This document shows positions 28,935 through 38,673 of a DNA stretch of 38,673 bases, in pieces (positions within the stretch are counted from its first letter, which is position 1; the number at the start of each line of letters is the position of its first letter). A program made the position numbers and the translations under genes. Source of the stretch: Candidatus Bathyarchaeota archaeon (GTDB taxonomy: Archaea; Thermoproteota; Bathyarchaeia; Bathyarchaeales; Bathycorpusculaceae); the NCBI GenBank assembly GCA_018396955.1, contig JAGTQI010000005.1:1-38673 (forward strand), in the 5' to 3' direction. The notes under the pieces are model-generated. The model made no database searches. It was not told where the DNA came from and was given only the letters and a program-made list of their open reading frames with translations.

Positions 28935-31900
28935 ATGGCTGAAGGGAAGGTTGGCGCAGTTCTAGTCGTTGGTGGAGGCGTGGCTGGAATACAAGCTGCT
29001 TTGGACTTGGCTGATTCTGGCTTTAAAGTGTACATGGTTGACCAGTCGCCCAGCATTGGCGGCGTCATGGCTCAACTTGATAAGACTTTCCCAACAAATG
29101 ATTGTTCCATGTGTATTTTGGCTCCTAAGCTTGTTGCCGCTGGGAGACATCCAAACATTTCGCTGATTACGAACAGCGAAGTGTTGGGCTTAAGCGGAGA
29201 AGCTGGAAACTTCGAAGTGAAAATTCGAAAACGCAGTCGTTACATAAATGAGGAAAAGTGCAATGGCTGTGGGCTTTGTGCGCAAAAATGTCCAGTTGAA
29301 GCCATAGACACCTACAACAAGGGCTTAACGGACAGAAGCGCCGTCTACGTCGAATTTCCACAGGCGGTTCCATTACGCTTCAAGATAGACCGCGAGAAAT
29401 GCATTGGCTGCAGAACATGTCAAGAGGTTTGTAAGGCAAATGCTGTTGAATACGACCAAAAGGACAGCGAAATAGTTCTAAATGTTGGCGCAATCATATT
29501 GGCACCAGGCTTCGAACCATTTGATGCACGGCTGAAAAGCGAATATGGTTATGGGCGATATGCAAATGTTGTCACAAGCATAGAGTTTGAACGAATTCTG
29601 AGCGCTTCCGGACCATATGGCGGAATTGTTTTAAGGCCTTCAGACGGCGAAATTCCACGTAAAATTGCCTTTATCCAATGTGTGGGTTCCCGTGACGCTC
29701 AGCTTGGGAACAATTATTGCTCGGCTGCTTGTTGCATGTACAGCATTAAAGAAGCCATTATAGCCAAGGAGCATGTTCCAACAAAGCTGGACTGCACAAT
29801 TTTCTATATGGATATACGCGCTTACGGAAAGGAGTTTGACGCCTACTATAAGCGTGCCCAGGAGGAGTATGGCATACGCTTTGTCCGCTCAAGGGTTGCA
29901 AGCATAACCGAAGATCCAGCAACCGGCAACTTGCTCGTCCATTATGTGGGCGAGGATGAAACTCCGAGAATTGAAGAGTTCGATATGGTTGTATTATCCA
30001 CAGGCATGCAGTCGCCAAAAGACGTGGAGAAACTGGCTAAGACGCTTGGAATAAAGCTTAACAAGTACCGTTTCTGCGAAACCAAAACTTTTACGCCTTT
30101 AGAAACTTCAAAGCCCGGCGTATATGTTTGCGGAGCCTTTAGTTCTCCGAAGGATATTCCGGAAAGTGTTGCTCAAGCAAGTGGTGCCGCGGCAAAAGCC
30201 ATGGCAATAATAGCCCCAGAACGGGGTAAGCTTATTGCTGTTAAGGAGTATCCGGCTGAAAGGGACGTTAGCCAAGAGGAACCTCGCATAGGAGTTTTCA
30301 TATGCCACTGTGGCATAAACATCGGCGGTATTGTGCGGGTTCCTGAGGTTGTGGAATACGCCAAGAAGCTTCCAAATGTTGTTTATGCTGAAGACAACCT
30401 TTACACGTGCTCCGATGACACTCAAAAGCGGATTAAGGAGAAGATTAAAGAGTATAACCTAAACCGTGTTGTTGTGGCTTCTTGCACGCCCAGAACCCAC
30501 GAGCCGCTCTTTCGTGAAACCGTCCGCGAGGCTGGCTTAAACCCATACCTTTTTGAGATGGCGAACATCCGAGACCAGTGCAGTTGGGTGCACATGCATG
30601 AGCCAGACGAGGCTACGGAAAAGGCGAAGGACCTTGTCCGCTCGGTTGTCGCCAAGGCAAGACTCTTAAAGCCGTTGAAAAATCCGACGGTTAAAGTCAC
30701 TCCTGTAGGGCTTGTTATTGGCGGCGGAGTTTCCGGAATGACTGCAGCGCTGGAGTTGGCAAATCAAGGCTTTGAGGTTCACCTTGTAGAACGTGAGAAA
30801 GAGCTTGGCGGACACCTGAGGAAAATCTACTATTTGCTTGAGGGTGAAGACCCGCAAAAGCACTTAGAGAGGCTTGTTAAGGCTGTTATGGAGAACAGGC
30901 TTATCCATGTTTATCTTGGTGCAGAGGTTGTTGAAGTAAGCGGTTTTGTCGGCAACTTCAAATCGAAAATAAGGCTGAGCAGCGGCGAGGAAAAAGAGGT
31001 GGAACACGGCGTAGTCATTGTTGCAACCGGCGCGGTAGAGTATAAGCCAAAAGAGTATTTGTATGGAGAAGACCCCCGTGTCATGACCCAACACGAGCTG
31101 GAGGAGAAAATAGCCAAAGGCGAGTTTAAAGCCAAAAAAGTTGTCATGATTCAGTGTGTGGGCGCGAGAAACGAGGAACGCCCCAACTGCGCGAGGATAT
31201 GTTGTGGACAAGCCATCAAAAACGCCCTAAAAATTAAGGAGCAGAATCCGGACGCTGATGTTTATGTCTTATACAAGGATGTTAGAAGTTACGGCTTTAA
31301 GGAGGAGTACTACCGCGAGGCTGCGGCAAAAGGTGTCATTTTCATAAACTATTCTGATGAGAGAAAGCCAAAAGTAACAAATGATGGCGGGAAGTTAAAA
31401 GTAGCCTTCTACGAACCGGTGCTAAAGCAGGAAGTCCAATTAGAGCCAGACTACGTCATTTTAAGCGCTGCAACCATTCCCAACCCCGACAACAAGCGCA
31501 TAGCCGAAATGTTGAAAGTGCCGCTGACAAAGGACGGCTTCTTCCTTGAAGCTCACATGAAGCTTCGCCCAGTGGACTTCCAAACCGACGGCGTTTTCCT
31601 ATGCGGCATGGCTCATTCGCCAAAGTTCATTGATGAAAGCATCTCCCAAGCGTGTGCTGCTGCGGCGCGGGCAGCTACAATATTGTCAAAGAAGGTCCTT
31701 GAAATGGAAGGGATTGTGGCAAGTGTAGATGAAGATTTATGTAGTGGATGCAGAATCTGTGAATTTCTATGCCCCTACGGCGCGATTGAGATGAAAGAGA
31801 GAGACGGCAAAATAGTGGCTCACGTGATTGAAGCCTTATGCAAGGGCTGTGGCGTCTGCGGAACGGCATGCCCAACAAAGGCCATAACCCTCGGCCACTT

Positions 31901-31967
31901 CACAACTGAGGAAATTCTCGCCCAAGTTAGGGCAGTATTGCAGGAAATGGAGGTAGCAGCCAAATGA
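28935..31967 (+). CDS. hdrA: Double HdrA: two fused HdrA-type flavoprotein halves (1010 aa)
   Basis: Two FAD sites ([28 protein letters not shown]), internal second HdrA N-term ([11 protein letters not shown]...[11 protein letters not shown]), [24 protein letters not shown]-term [24 protein letters not shown]. Confidence 0.93.
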   Translation: MAEGKVGAVLVVGGGVAGIQAALDLADSGFKVYMVDQSPSIGGVMAQLDKTFPTNDCSMCILAPKLVAAGRHPNISLITNSEVLGLSGEAGNFEVKIRKRSRYINEEKCNGCGLCAQKCPVEAIDTYNKGLTDRSAVYVEFPQAVPLRFKIDREKCIGCRTCQEVCKANAVEYDQKDSEIVLNVGAIILAPGFEPFDARLKSEYGYGRYANVVTSIEFERILSASGPYGGIVLRPSDGEIPRKIAFIQCVGSRDAQLGNNYCSAACCMYSIKEAIIAKEHVPTKLDCTIFYMDIRAYGKEFDAYYKRAQEEYGIRFVRSRVASITEDPATGNLLVHYVGEDETPRIEEFDMVVLSTGMQSPKDVEKLAKTLGIKLNKYRFCETKTFTPLETSKPGVYVCGAFSSPKDIPESVAQASGAAAKAMAIIAPERGKLIAVKEYPAERDVSQEEPRIGVFICHCGINIGGIVRVPEVVEYAKKLPNVVYAEDNLYTCSDDTQKRIKEKIKEYNLNRVVVASCTPRTHEPLFRETVREAGLNPYLFEMANIRDQCSWVHMHEPDEATEKAKDLVRSVVAKARLLKPLKNPTVKVTPVGLVIGGGVSGMTAALELANQGFEVHLVEREKELGGHLRKIYYLLEGEDPQKHLERLVKAVMENRLIHVYLGAEVVEVSGFVGNFKSKIRLSSGEEKEVEHGVVIVATGAVEYKPKEYLYGEDPRVMTQHELEEKIAKGEFKAKKVVMIQCVGARNEERPNCARICCGQAIKNALKIKEQNPDADVYVLYKDVRSYGFKEEYYREAAAKGVIFINYSDERKPKVTNDGGKLKVAFYEPVLKQEVQLEPDYVILSAATIPNPDNKRIAEMLKVPLTKDGFFLEAHMKLRPVDFQTDGVFLCGMAHSPKFIDESISQACAAAARAATILSKKVLEMEGIVASVDEDLCSGCRICEFLCPYGAIEMKERDGKIVAHVIEALCKGCGVCGTACPTKAITLGHFTTEEILAQVRAVLQEMEVAAK

Positions 31968-32404
31968 GAGAATCCCAAAAAGATTTCGAGCCGAAAATTG
32001 TTGGTTTTCTATGCAACTGGTGTGCCTATGCAGGGGCGGACTTGGCTGGTGTAAGCCGCATCCAATACCCTCCAAACATCCGTGTTATCCGCGTCATGTG
32101 CAGCGGAAGAATAGACCCTGCCTTTATCCTTGAAGCCCTAAAAAATGGCGCCGACGGCGTTTTGGTGGCTGGCTGCCACCTGCCATCCGACTGCCATTAT
32201 CTTAGTGGTAACTTTAAGGCTTTGAGAAGGGTAACGCTATTAAAGAGGGTGCTCAAAGATTTTGGGATAGAACCTGAACGTGTGCGGCTGGAATGGGTCT
32301 CCGCCAGCGAAGGAGACAAATTCGCAGCTGTGGTACGAGACATGGTTGAACAGATTAAGAAGCTCGGTCCAAACCCGTTAAAGGTGATGGAGGAAAAGAA
32401 ATGA
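31964..32404 (+). CDS. mvhD: MvhD/FlpD-type [2Fe-2S] electron transfer subunit
   Basis: [49 protein letters not shown]; 4-nt overlaps with neighbours. Confidence 0.95.
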   Translation: MRESQKDFEPKIVGFLCNWCAYAGADLAGVSRIQYPPNIRVIRVMCSGRIDPAFILEALKNGADGVLVAGCHLPSDCHYLSGNFKALRRVTLLKRVLKDFGIEPERVRLEWVSASEGDKFAAVVRDMVEQIKKLGPNPLKVMEEKK

Positions 32405-32970
32405 GTGAGACGAAAAGTGAAGCCCGCGAATATGTTCCGCCAGTGATTAAGGCTGAGGAGCTTGACCCAAAGTTCAAGTATAAAATGAGCAAGATGCACG
32501 GCGCAGAAAAAGTGATGGTTTGCTTCCAGTGTGGGACATGTACAGCTGACTGCCCTATCGCCAGATTCAGCGAATTTTACCGACCGCGCCGAATAGCCCG
32601 CATGGTTCAATTGGGCTTGAAGGATAGGCTTTTGCTGGACAAAGCTTTGTGGCTGTGCTCATCATGCTTCACGTGTGTGGACCATTGTCCACAAGGTGTG
32701 GAAATTGCTGGTATAGTTCGAGTTTTGCGGAACATGGCAGCCGCGGACAAAAACCTTCTTCCACTAGTTTACAAGGAGTTAGCTACAAACTTGATGAAAA
32801 GCGGCTTTGTCTACGAGATTCCAGAGTCAAGGCTTCAAAAACGGGTTGAGCAGGGGCTTCCGCCGCTGCCAAAGCCAAACGTGAAAGATGTTATGAAAAT
32901 TTTTGAGGTTACTGGTTCCGCTTGTTTGCTTGAAAAGGTTCAAACTTTTGCGAAGGTGGAAAGTAAATGA
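32401..32970 (+). CDS. hdrC: Heterodisulfide reductase subunit C (copy 2)
   Basis: [16 protein letters not shown] and [28 protein letters not shown]. Confidence 0.95.
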   Translation: MSETKSEAREYVPPVIKAEELDPKFKYKMSKMHGAEKVMVCFQCGTCTADCPIARFSEFYRPRRIARMVQLGLKDRLLLDKALWLCSSCFTCVDHCPQGVEIAGIVRVLRNMAAADKNLLPLVYKELATNLMKSGFVYEIPESRLQKRVEQGLPPLPKPNVKDVMKIFEVTGSACLLEKVQTFAKVESK

Positions 32971-33845
32971 GCAACCCTAAATATTTGTTGTTTCCGGGCT
33001 GCGTGATTCCTTATAGGCTTTCAAGCTACGAGATATCCGCCAGAAAAGTTCTCGCCAAACTTAGTGTGGAAATTGTTGAAATGCCAGAATACAACTGCTG
33101 TGGTTACCCAATGGACGTTATAAACCATGATCTAATGCTGACATTGGCGGCGAGAAACCTTTGCATAGCAGAGAATGTGGGCTTACCAATAATGACCCTC
33201 TGCAACGGATGCTTCTGCAGCCTTAACGAAACCAACAAAATTCTAAAAGAGGACAAAAAGCTCCGAGACAAGATTAATGGCTATTTGAAAGAGGTTGGCA
33301 TGGAGTTTAAAGGCACAACAGAAGTCAAACACTTAATCTACGTGCTTTCAGAGGATGTGGGTTATGAGCGGATAAAAAACGCTGTTGTAAAGCCTTTAAC
33401 TGGTATTCGTGTAGCCCAGCACAGCGGATGCCACGTTTTAAGACCCCGCAAATATGTGGGACGGGACGATCCGGAAAACCCGACAACCCTCAAAGAACTG
33501 ATTAGGCTGACTGGAGCCGAATGCTTAGATTATATGGACGAGACAGAGTGCTGCGGCAACCCAATAATAGGCGTTAATGAGGATGTGCCCTTCCAAATGG
33601 CTAAAGAAAAACTTGACCACGTGCGAACTGCTGGTGCCCAAGCGCTTATAACTGTCTGTCCCTTCTGCCACATAATGTTTGACCTAAACCAACCCCGCAT
33701 AGAAAGAGCCTTCAACGAAAAATTCAACATGCCAGTCCTCCACTATCCACAGCTTCTAGGATTAGCCATGGGATTCTCACCTGAAGAGTTGGCCCTAAAC
33801 GAGCTCAGGGTAAAACCAACAGAATTATTAAACCAAATTAAATAG
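32967..33845 (+). CDS. hdrB: Heterodisulfide reductase subunit B (copy 2)
   Basis: PGCVIPYRL...NCCGYPMD...LCNGC; SGCHVLRP...ECCGNP...VCPFC. Confidence 0.95.
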   Translation: MSNPKYLLFPGCVIPYRLSSYEISARKVLAKLSVEIVEMPEYNCCGYPMDVINHDLMLTLAARNLCIAENVGLPIMTLCNGCFCSLNETNKILKEDKKLRDKINGYLKEVGMEFKGTTEVKHLIYVLSEDVGYERIKNAVVKPLTGIRVAQHSGCHVLRPRKYVGRDDPENPTTLKELIRLTGAECLDYMDETECCGNPIIGVNEDVPFQMAKEKLDHVRTAGAQALITVCPFCHIMFDLNQPRIERAFNEKFNMPVLHYPQLLGLAMGFSPEELALNELRVKPTELLNQIK

Positions 33846-33848
33846 AGA

Positions 33849-34841
33849 GTGAGTTTTATGGCAAAACAGAAATTGAAATTTGCCTTTTATTGGGCGGCCA
33901 GCTGTGGCGGATGTGAAATTGCCGTTTTAGATATTAACGAGAAAATCTTGGAGGTTTTGCAAATCGCGGACATTGTTTTTTGGCCTGTTGCCATGGACAT
34001 TAAATATAAAGATGTTGAAGCCATGCCCGACAAATACATTGATGTTTGCTTCTTTAATGGTGGAATCCGAAACAGCGAACAAGAGTATATGGCGAAGCTG
34101 TTAAGGCAGAAGTCGAAAGTGCTTGTGGCTTATGGCGCTTGTGCACATCTTGGCGGTGTTCCTGGGCTGGCTAATCTCCACAACAGAGAGGAAATCTTCG
34201 AAAAGGTTTATGCCCAAACATTTTCAACAGACAACCCCAACAGGGTTTTCCCACAGCCAAAAGTCCGGGTTAAGGAGGGCGAATTGGAGATTCCAGAGTT
34301 CTATGACACTGTGCGAACCCTAGACCAAACAGTGGATGTTGACTATTATGTGCCGGGCTGTCCGCCGGCGGTGGAGCGCACTTTATTCGCCTTGGAAGCC
34401 ATAGCTAAAGGCGAGCTGCCGCCAAAAGGCTCTGTTCTAGCACCGTTAAAGTCTGTTTGCGACGAGTGCCCCAAAAAGAAGGAGGACAAGAAAATATCGC
34501 GGATATACCGCGTCTACGAGAAGGCTCCGGACCCGGAGAAGTGCCTACTTGAGCAGGGAATCCTCTGCATGGGACCAGCCACAAGGGGCGGCTGCAGCGC
34601 AAGATGTCTTAAGGTGGATATGCCATGCACTGGTTGTGGGGGTCCATGTCCAAACGCTCCGGAGCAGGGCGCCGCCATGATTAGCGCTTTGGCTTCCATA
34701 CTTGGCTTGGAGGAGGAGAAGGAGAAATACACCGAGGAGGAGGTTGAAAGGCTGATAGACCAAATTAAGGATCCTATTGGAACCTTCTACATGTATGCTT
34801 TACCAGCTTCGATACTGCGGAGGAGGGTGATTCGCGAATGA
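33849..34841 (+). CDS. mvhG: [NiFe]-hydrogenase small subunit, MvhG-type (copy 2)
   Basis: [52 protein letters not shown]; true start may be ATG 33858. Confidence 0.94.
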   Translation: MSFMAKQKLKFAFYWAASCGGCEIAVLDINEKILEVLQIADIVFWPVAMDIKYKDVEAMPDKYIDVCFFNGGIRNSEQEYMAKLLRQKSKVLVAYGACAHLGGVPGLANLHNREEIFEKVYAQTFSTDNPNRVFPQPKVRVKEGELEIPEFYDTVRTLDQTVDVDYYVPGCPPAVERTLFALEAIAKGELPPKGSVLAPLKSVCDECPKKKEDKKISRIYRVYEKAPDPEKCLLEQGILCMGPATRGGCSARCLKVDMPCTGCGGPCPNAPEQGAAMISALASILGLEEEKEKYTEEEVERLIDQIKDPIGTFYMYALPASILRRRVIRE

Positions 34842-36292
34842 AGGAGATAATAATTGACCCTATTACTAGGCTTGAGGGACACGGTAAAATAGCCATATTC
34901 TTAAACGATGCTGGCGAGGTGGAGAACGCCTACCTTCAAATTCCGGAGCTTCGCGGTTTTGAAAGGTTCTGTATTGGGCGGAAAGCCGAGGATATGCCGC
35001 TTTTGACTAGCAGAATCTGTGGTGTCTGTCCAGTGGCGCACCACATGGCTGGGACAAAGGCTTTGGATGCTGCCTTTAACGTGGAGCCACCGTCGGCGGC
35101 TAAAAAGCTTCGTGAACTTATGTATTGTGGCTATTACATTTACGACCACACATTGCACTTTTACTATTTAGGCGGACCAGACTTTGTTGTTGGACCAGAC
35201 GCGCCGCCGGAAAAGCGCAATATTCTTGGGGTTATTGAAAAGGCTGGCTTGGATGTTGCTAAGGAGGTTATTAAGCATAGGGCTTATGGACAGCGAATAA
35301 CCGAAATTATTGGTGGAAAGGCTACTCATCCGGTCTGCGGTTTGCCCGGCGGTATTTCCAAGCCTTTAAGCGAGGAAAATAGGCGGGAAATTGAGAAGAT
35401 GGCAACTTCAGCTGTTGAATTTGCAAAGTTTTCCTTGAAGCTTTTCCATGACATTGTTTTGGACAACACCAAGTACGTTGAGCTAATTAAGAGTGACGCT
35501 TACACCCTTCGCACCTATTACATGGGTTTAGTGGACGAGCACAACAAGGTGAACTTTTACGACGGGAAAATAAGGGTTGTAGATCCAAACGGTAAAGAAT
35601 TCGTGAAGTTTGAGGCTAAAGATTATTTAGAGCACATCGCAGAGTATGTGGAGCCATGGACCTATGTTAAGCTTCCATATCTGAAGAAGGTCGGTTGGAA
35701 AGGCTTTGTTGACGGTCCTGACAGCGGCGCTTACCGGGTGGGACCCCTTGGAAGGCTTAATGCGACGGATGGCATGGCTACACCATTAGCCCAAGAAGAA
35801 TACGAGTTTATGTATAAGACTTTGGGCGGGAAACCAGTGCACTCAACTTTGGCTTACCATTGGGCTAGACTTATCGAACTTTTGTATGCGGCTGAAAGAG
35901 CCGTTGAGCTTGTCAAAGACCCGGAGATAACGAGCACTAATGTGCGGAGTAAGCCTGGCAAGCCCGGTGAAGGCGTAGGCGTTGTTGAAGCGGCTAGGGG
36001 CACTTTGATTCACCATTATGTTTTGGACGAGAACGCCTTAATCAAGGATGTCAACTTGATTGTGGCTACCGTTAACAATGCACCTTCGATTAACATGTCC
36101 ATTCGGAATGCGGCTAAGGGTTTGATTCAAGGAGGCAAAGTAGACCAAGGCTTGCTTAACATGGTTGAGATGGCTTTTAGGGCTTATGACCCATGCTTTG
36201 GATGCGCCACTCATTTTGCTGTTGGGCAGTTGCCATTAACCGTTGAAATCTACAACCATGAGGGAAAACTCGTTAGAACCGTGCAGAGGTAA
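34838..36292 (+). CDS. mvhA: [NiFe]-hydrogenase large subunit, MvhA-type (copy 2)
   Basis: RICGVCPVAHH and DPCFGCATH plus 25-aa C-terminal tail. Confidence 0.95.
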   Translation: MKEIIIDPITRLEGHGKIAIFLNDAGEVENAYLQIPELRGFERFCIGRKAEDMPLLTSRICGVCPVAHHMAGTKALDAAFNVEPPSAAKKLRELMYCGYYIYDHTLHFYYLGGPDFVVGPDAPPEKRNILGVIEKAGLDVAKEVIKHRAYGQRITEIIGGKATHPVCGLPGGISKPLSEENRREIEKMATSAVEFAKFSLKLFHDIVLDNTKYVELIKSDAYTLRTYYMGLVDEHNKVNFYDGKIRVVDPNGKEFVKFEAKDYLEHIAEYVEPWTYVKLPYLKKVGWKGFVDGPDSGAYRVGPLGRLNATDGMATPLAQEEYEFMYKTLGGKPVHSTLAYHWARLIELLYAAERAVELVKDPEITSTNVRSKPGKPGEGVGVVEAARGTLIHHYVLDENALIKDVNLIVATVNNAPSINMSIRNAAKGLIQGGKVDQGLLNMVEMAFRAYDPCFGCATHFAVGQLPLTVEIYNHEGKLVRTVQR

Positions 36293-36327
36293 GTCTTCGC
36301 TCTTCCCCTTTTTATTTTTGGAGATTT

Positions 36328-36819
36328 TTGTTTTTGGAAGTTTCTTTTGAGAAGAAGTTGAGGGATTGGCTTTCCGATGCCGAAAGGGTTGTTATCGCCG
36401 GTATTGGTAACCCTATCCGCATGGATGATTTTGTCGGCGTGAAAATTGTCCGTGACTTGCTGGGGAAAGTTTCTGGAAAGGTCTTGCTAGTTGAGTGTGA
36501 GACTGTTCCTGAAAGTTTTGTTCAGCAGATAGCGGATTTTAAGCCTTCGCATGTTTTGCTTATTGATGCTGCTGTTATGGGTTTGGAGGCTGGCGAGTGT
36601 AGGCTTGTTAAGCCTGAACGCTTGCGGGTTTTTCCGGCTATTTCAACTCATATGCTTCCGCTTCGGGTTTTTTGCGAGTATCTTGCCAAAACCGTTGGTG
36701 CCAAAATAGCCCTACTGTTAATAGAGCCTAAAAATACGGATTTTGGGGAAGGCTTGTCTGGGGAGGTTAAGGCTTCTGCGGAGAGAATTGTGAAATTTTT
36801 GTTGTCTGTTCTTCCATGA
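36328..36819 (+). CDS. Hydrogenase maturation protease (HycI/FrhD-like)
   Basis: VVIAGIGNPIRMDDFVGVKIV, ECETVPESF, VLLIDAAVMGLEAG, STHMLPLRVFCEYL; immediately downstream of mvhA copy 2; start codon uncertain (TTG). Confidence 0.88.
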   Translation: MFLEVSFEKKLRDWLSDAERVVIAGIGNPIRMDDFVGVKIVRDLLGKVSGKVLLVECETVPESFVQQIADFKPSHVLLIDAAVMGLEAGECRLVKPERLRVFPAISTHMLPLRVFCEYLAKTVGAKIALLLIEPKNTDFGEGLSGEVKASAERIVKFLLSVLP

Positions 36820-36969
36820 GAGGCTATAGATTGTCAATTTTGCTGATGGCTGGGAACTGCAAAATTGCTACATCAGACAATAATAAACTAACGACTAACG
36901 AAAAGTCAATAATAAAATTAAACCCTCAACAACCAAAAACACAAAAGAATAAAAAGATGGACAGGGAGC

Positions 36970-37479
36970 TTACGTCGGCGGAGCCACTTTTAACGCTTCT
37001 TCAAAAAGCCTCTTAGTAGCCGTTATGCGGGCCTTCTGAGCCAAAACATCGGCCGTAACAAGGTCTAATGCTTCTTCTGGACACCACTTAACACACTGGG
37101 GGCCGTCAGGCTTGTCCCTGCACAAGTCGCAGATAAAAACCACCTTCTTCTCCGGATGGAGCGAAACCGCCCCATAATCACAAGCCTCAATACACCATCC
37201 GCACCCATTACACTTGTCCTCGTCCACAATGATTGTGCCATTCTCCTCAGACTGCGTTAAGGCGTCCCTTGGGCAAGCGGCAACACAAGGCGGATCCTCG
37301 CAAAGCCTACAAGTAATAGAAATGTTCACCAGCGGATTAAGCCTAACAACCCTAATCCTGGACTTCAAAGGATTGAAAGCCTTCTCCTTAGTCCAAGCAC
37401 AAACGTACTCACAGACTTGGCAGCCAACACACTTGTCAGGGTCAGCTGAAACAAATTTCCTTTCATGAATCTTAACCAT
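36970..37479 (-). CDS. 4Fe-4S ferredoxin, aldehyde oxidoreductase-associated type
   Basis: CVGCQVCEYVC, CRLCEDPPCVAACP, CNGCGWCIEAC, CDLCRDKPDGPQCVKWCP; adjacent to AOR. Confidence 0.88.
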   Translation of the reverse strand: MVKIHERKFVSADPDKCVGCQVCEYVCAWTKEKAFNPLKSRIRVVRLNPLVNISITCRLCEDPPCVAACPRDALTQSEENGTIIVDEDKCNGCGWCIEACDYGAVSLHPEKKVVFICDLCRDKPDGPQCVKWCPEEALDLVTADVLAQKARITATKRLFEEALKVAPPT

Positions 37480-37498
37480 TCACAATGCCTCCATCCCG

Positions 37499-38673
37499 CT
37501 AAGCCTTCCGGATTTTCGCCTCTACGATTGGGATTAGGTCGTCCATGCCCAAAGCCTTAAGCTTTTCAGGTGTTGGCACACCGTCCTTAGTCCAACCCCT
37601 CACCTCGTAATAGTCATCCAACATTAAATCAAGCTCCTCCTGAGACACATAGGCGCCCTTAGACGGACCCTCATCTGGAACTGGAACGTGCATAACCTTG
37701 TAGGGCAAGTGGTCATCCTTTCTGCCCAAGCCTTCTCGCACATTTATAACTCTGGCAAGATTGTTTATGCGCTCACCCTTCAAACGCATCTCTTCAGGAG
37801 TCGTCTCCCAACCAGTAATTAAAGTGTAAACCTTAGCTAGGTCTTCAAATTCCTTGTAGTAGGTTCCCCTTGAAAACTTGCAGATAATCAGCGAATCAAT
37901 AATTGTGTAGAGGTCCTCAATGTCCTTAACGGCTTTAGCCCTGCCCTTCTCATACTTCAGCCTGTTAAACTTGCCCTTAACATCGAAGGCATAAGCCCCA
38001 TGCCTATTATGATCTGCTCCACGGAAGGAAACCGCATATCCCAAAGCTGCTGTTTTGAGGCTTCTAAGGTCATATCCCGTAGCCTCGACACCTTTAATGT
38101 GCTGTGCAAGTTTTTCTGCACCCTTGCCAATTTTTTCAGCCGCGATTTTTACGCCTTCGGCTAGGATGTTGCCGATGCCCTCGCGTTTGCCCATCTTCTC
38201 CAAAAGCCTCACAAGGGCTTCATGGTTTCCGAAACGGGCTTCAATGCCGTCCATGTCCTTAGCTGTTAAAATTCCATTTTCAAAACAATCCATGGCAAAA
38301 GCAACAACCACGCCGGCGCTAATGGAGTCCATCCCGTAATAGTTGCAAAGCTCACTGCCCTTAATCACAGCGTCCAAACGGTCTATTCCACAGTAGGGCC
38401 CAAGAGACCATAAAGGTTCATACTCAACCCTTGCCATAGCCCCCTTATACGGGCCTTCATTAACAACACATATATGTTCACATCTCATGGCGCAAGAGCT
38501 GCAGGCAATAATTTTCGCCACATACCTCTCATTCAAATATTCGCCGCTAACCTTCTCAGCAGCCTCAAAATGCGCATTATTATAGTTCCTTGTCGGCATA
38601 CAGTGTAGGGCATTATGCACCAGAACATTCTCAGGCGTGCCTAAAGTTCGGTACTTCTTCGTCGCCGGTCCCT
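37499..38673 (-). CDS. aor: Aldehyde:ferredoxin oxidoreductase (tungsten), 5' end off window
   Basis: C-terminal AOR-type sequence (VLVHNALHCMPTRNYNNAHFEAAEKV, CSSCAMRCEHIC, GADHNRHGAYAFD); frame stays open past the track's GTG 38620 to the window edge (GPATKKYRTLGTPENVLVHNALH). Confidence 0.9.
   Translation of the reverse strand, partial: GPATKKYRTLGTPENVLVHNALHCMPTRNYNNAHFEAAEKVSGEYLNERYVAKIIACSSCAMRCEHICVVNEGPYKGAMARVEYEPLWSLGPYCGIDRLDAVIKGSELCNYYGMDSISAGVVVAFAMDCFENGILTAKDMDGIEARFGNHEALVRLLEKMGKREGIGNILAEGVKIAAEKIGKGAEKLAQHIKGVEATGYDLRSLKTAALGYAVSFRGADHNRHGAYAFDVKGKFNRLKYEKGRAKAVKDIEDLYTIIDSLIICKFSRGTYYKEFEDLAKVYTLITGWETTPEEMRLKGERINNLARVINVREGLGRKDDHLPYKVMHVPVPDEGPSKGAYVSQEELDLMLDDYYEVRGWTKDGVPTPEKLKALGMDDLIPIVEAKIRKA

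Noticed and set aside
18371-36292. Possible selenocysteine in MvhA or HdrA
   Set aside because: Both MvhA L2 motifs read DPCxxCxxH with Cys codons and the HdrA sites show ordinary Cys; no in-frame TGA is needed to explain any gene.
36816-37016. 66-aa Lys/Asn-rich + ORF
   Set aside because: Composition of an A-rich intergenic tract (T-tract terminator on the opposite strand) that runs into the ferredoxin gene antisense.

Overview
This is a 38.7 kb archaeal-type window. I infer Bathyarchaeia-like from gene style only. It is dominated by an electron-bifurcation / soluble heterodisulfide reductase island. Left edge: family B DNA polymerase (partial, -), tRNA-Arg(TCT) with a probable 22-nt non-canonical D-loop intron (-), and leucyl-tRNA synthetase (-). 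Then: HdrA (-) with a cysteine-less MvhD-like tail, divergent from an HdrD-like protein; a TrxR / tandem-FlpD polyferredoxin / NfnA / NfnB run; AMP-forming acetyl-CoA synthetase; a first MvhG-MvhA-HdrA::MvhD-HdrC-HdrB operon; an AbrB-PhoU regulator; a ribbon-helix-helix::GcvH-like fusion whose lipoyl-lysine position is Met; and a second operon (GltD-like::ferredoxin, MvhD::winged-HTH, double HdrA of 1010 aa, MvhD, HdrC, HdrB, MvhG, MvhA, maturation protease). Right edge: a ferredoxin and a tungsten aldehyde:ferredoxin oxidoreductase (partial). trxB and acs are each broken by an exact direct duplication (152 bp and 422 bp). The two copies in each case are separated by 17-18 bp that is an inverted copy of nearby sequence. 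Removing one unit restores both frames exactly, so template switching or an assembly/library chimera must be separated experimentally. The strongest biological leads are the RHH::GcvH(K->M) protein and the MvhD::wHTH protein, two regulator-like fusions inside a bifurcation locus, plus the cysteine-less MvhD domain on the first HdrA. All family calls are from motif reading by eye; no database search was run.
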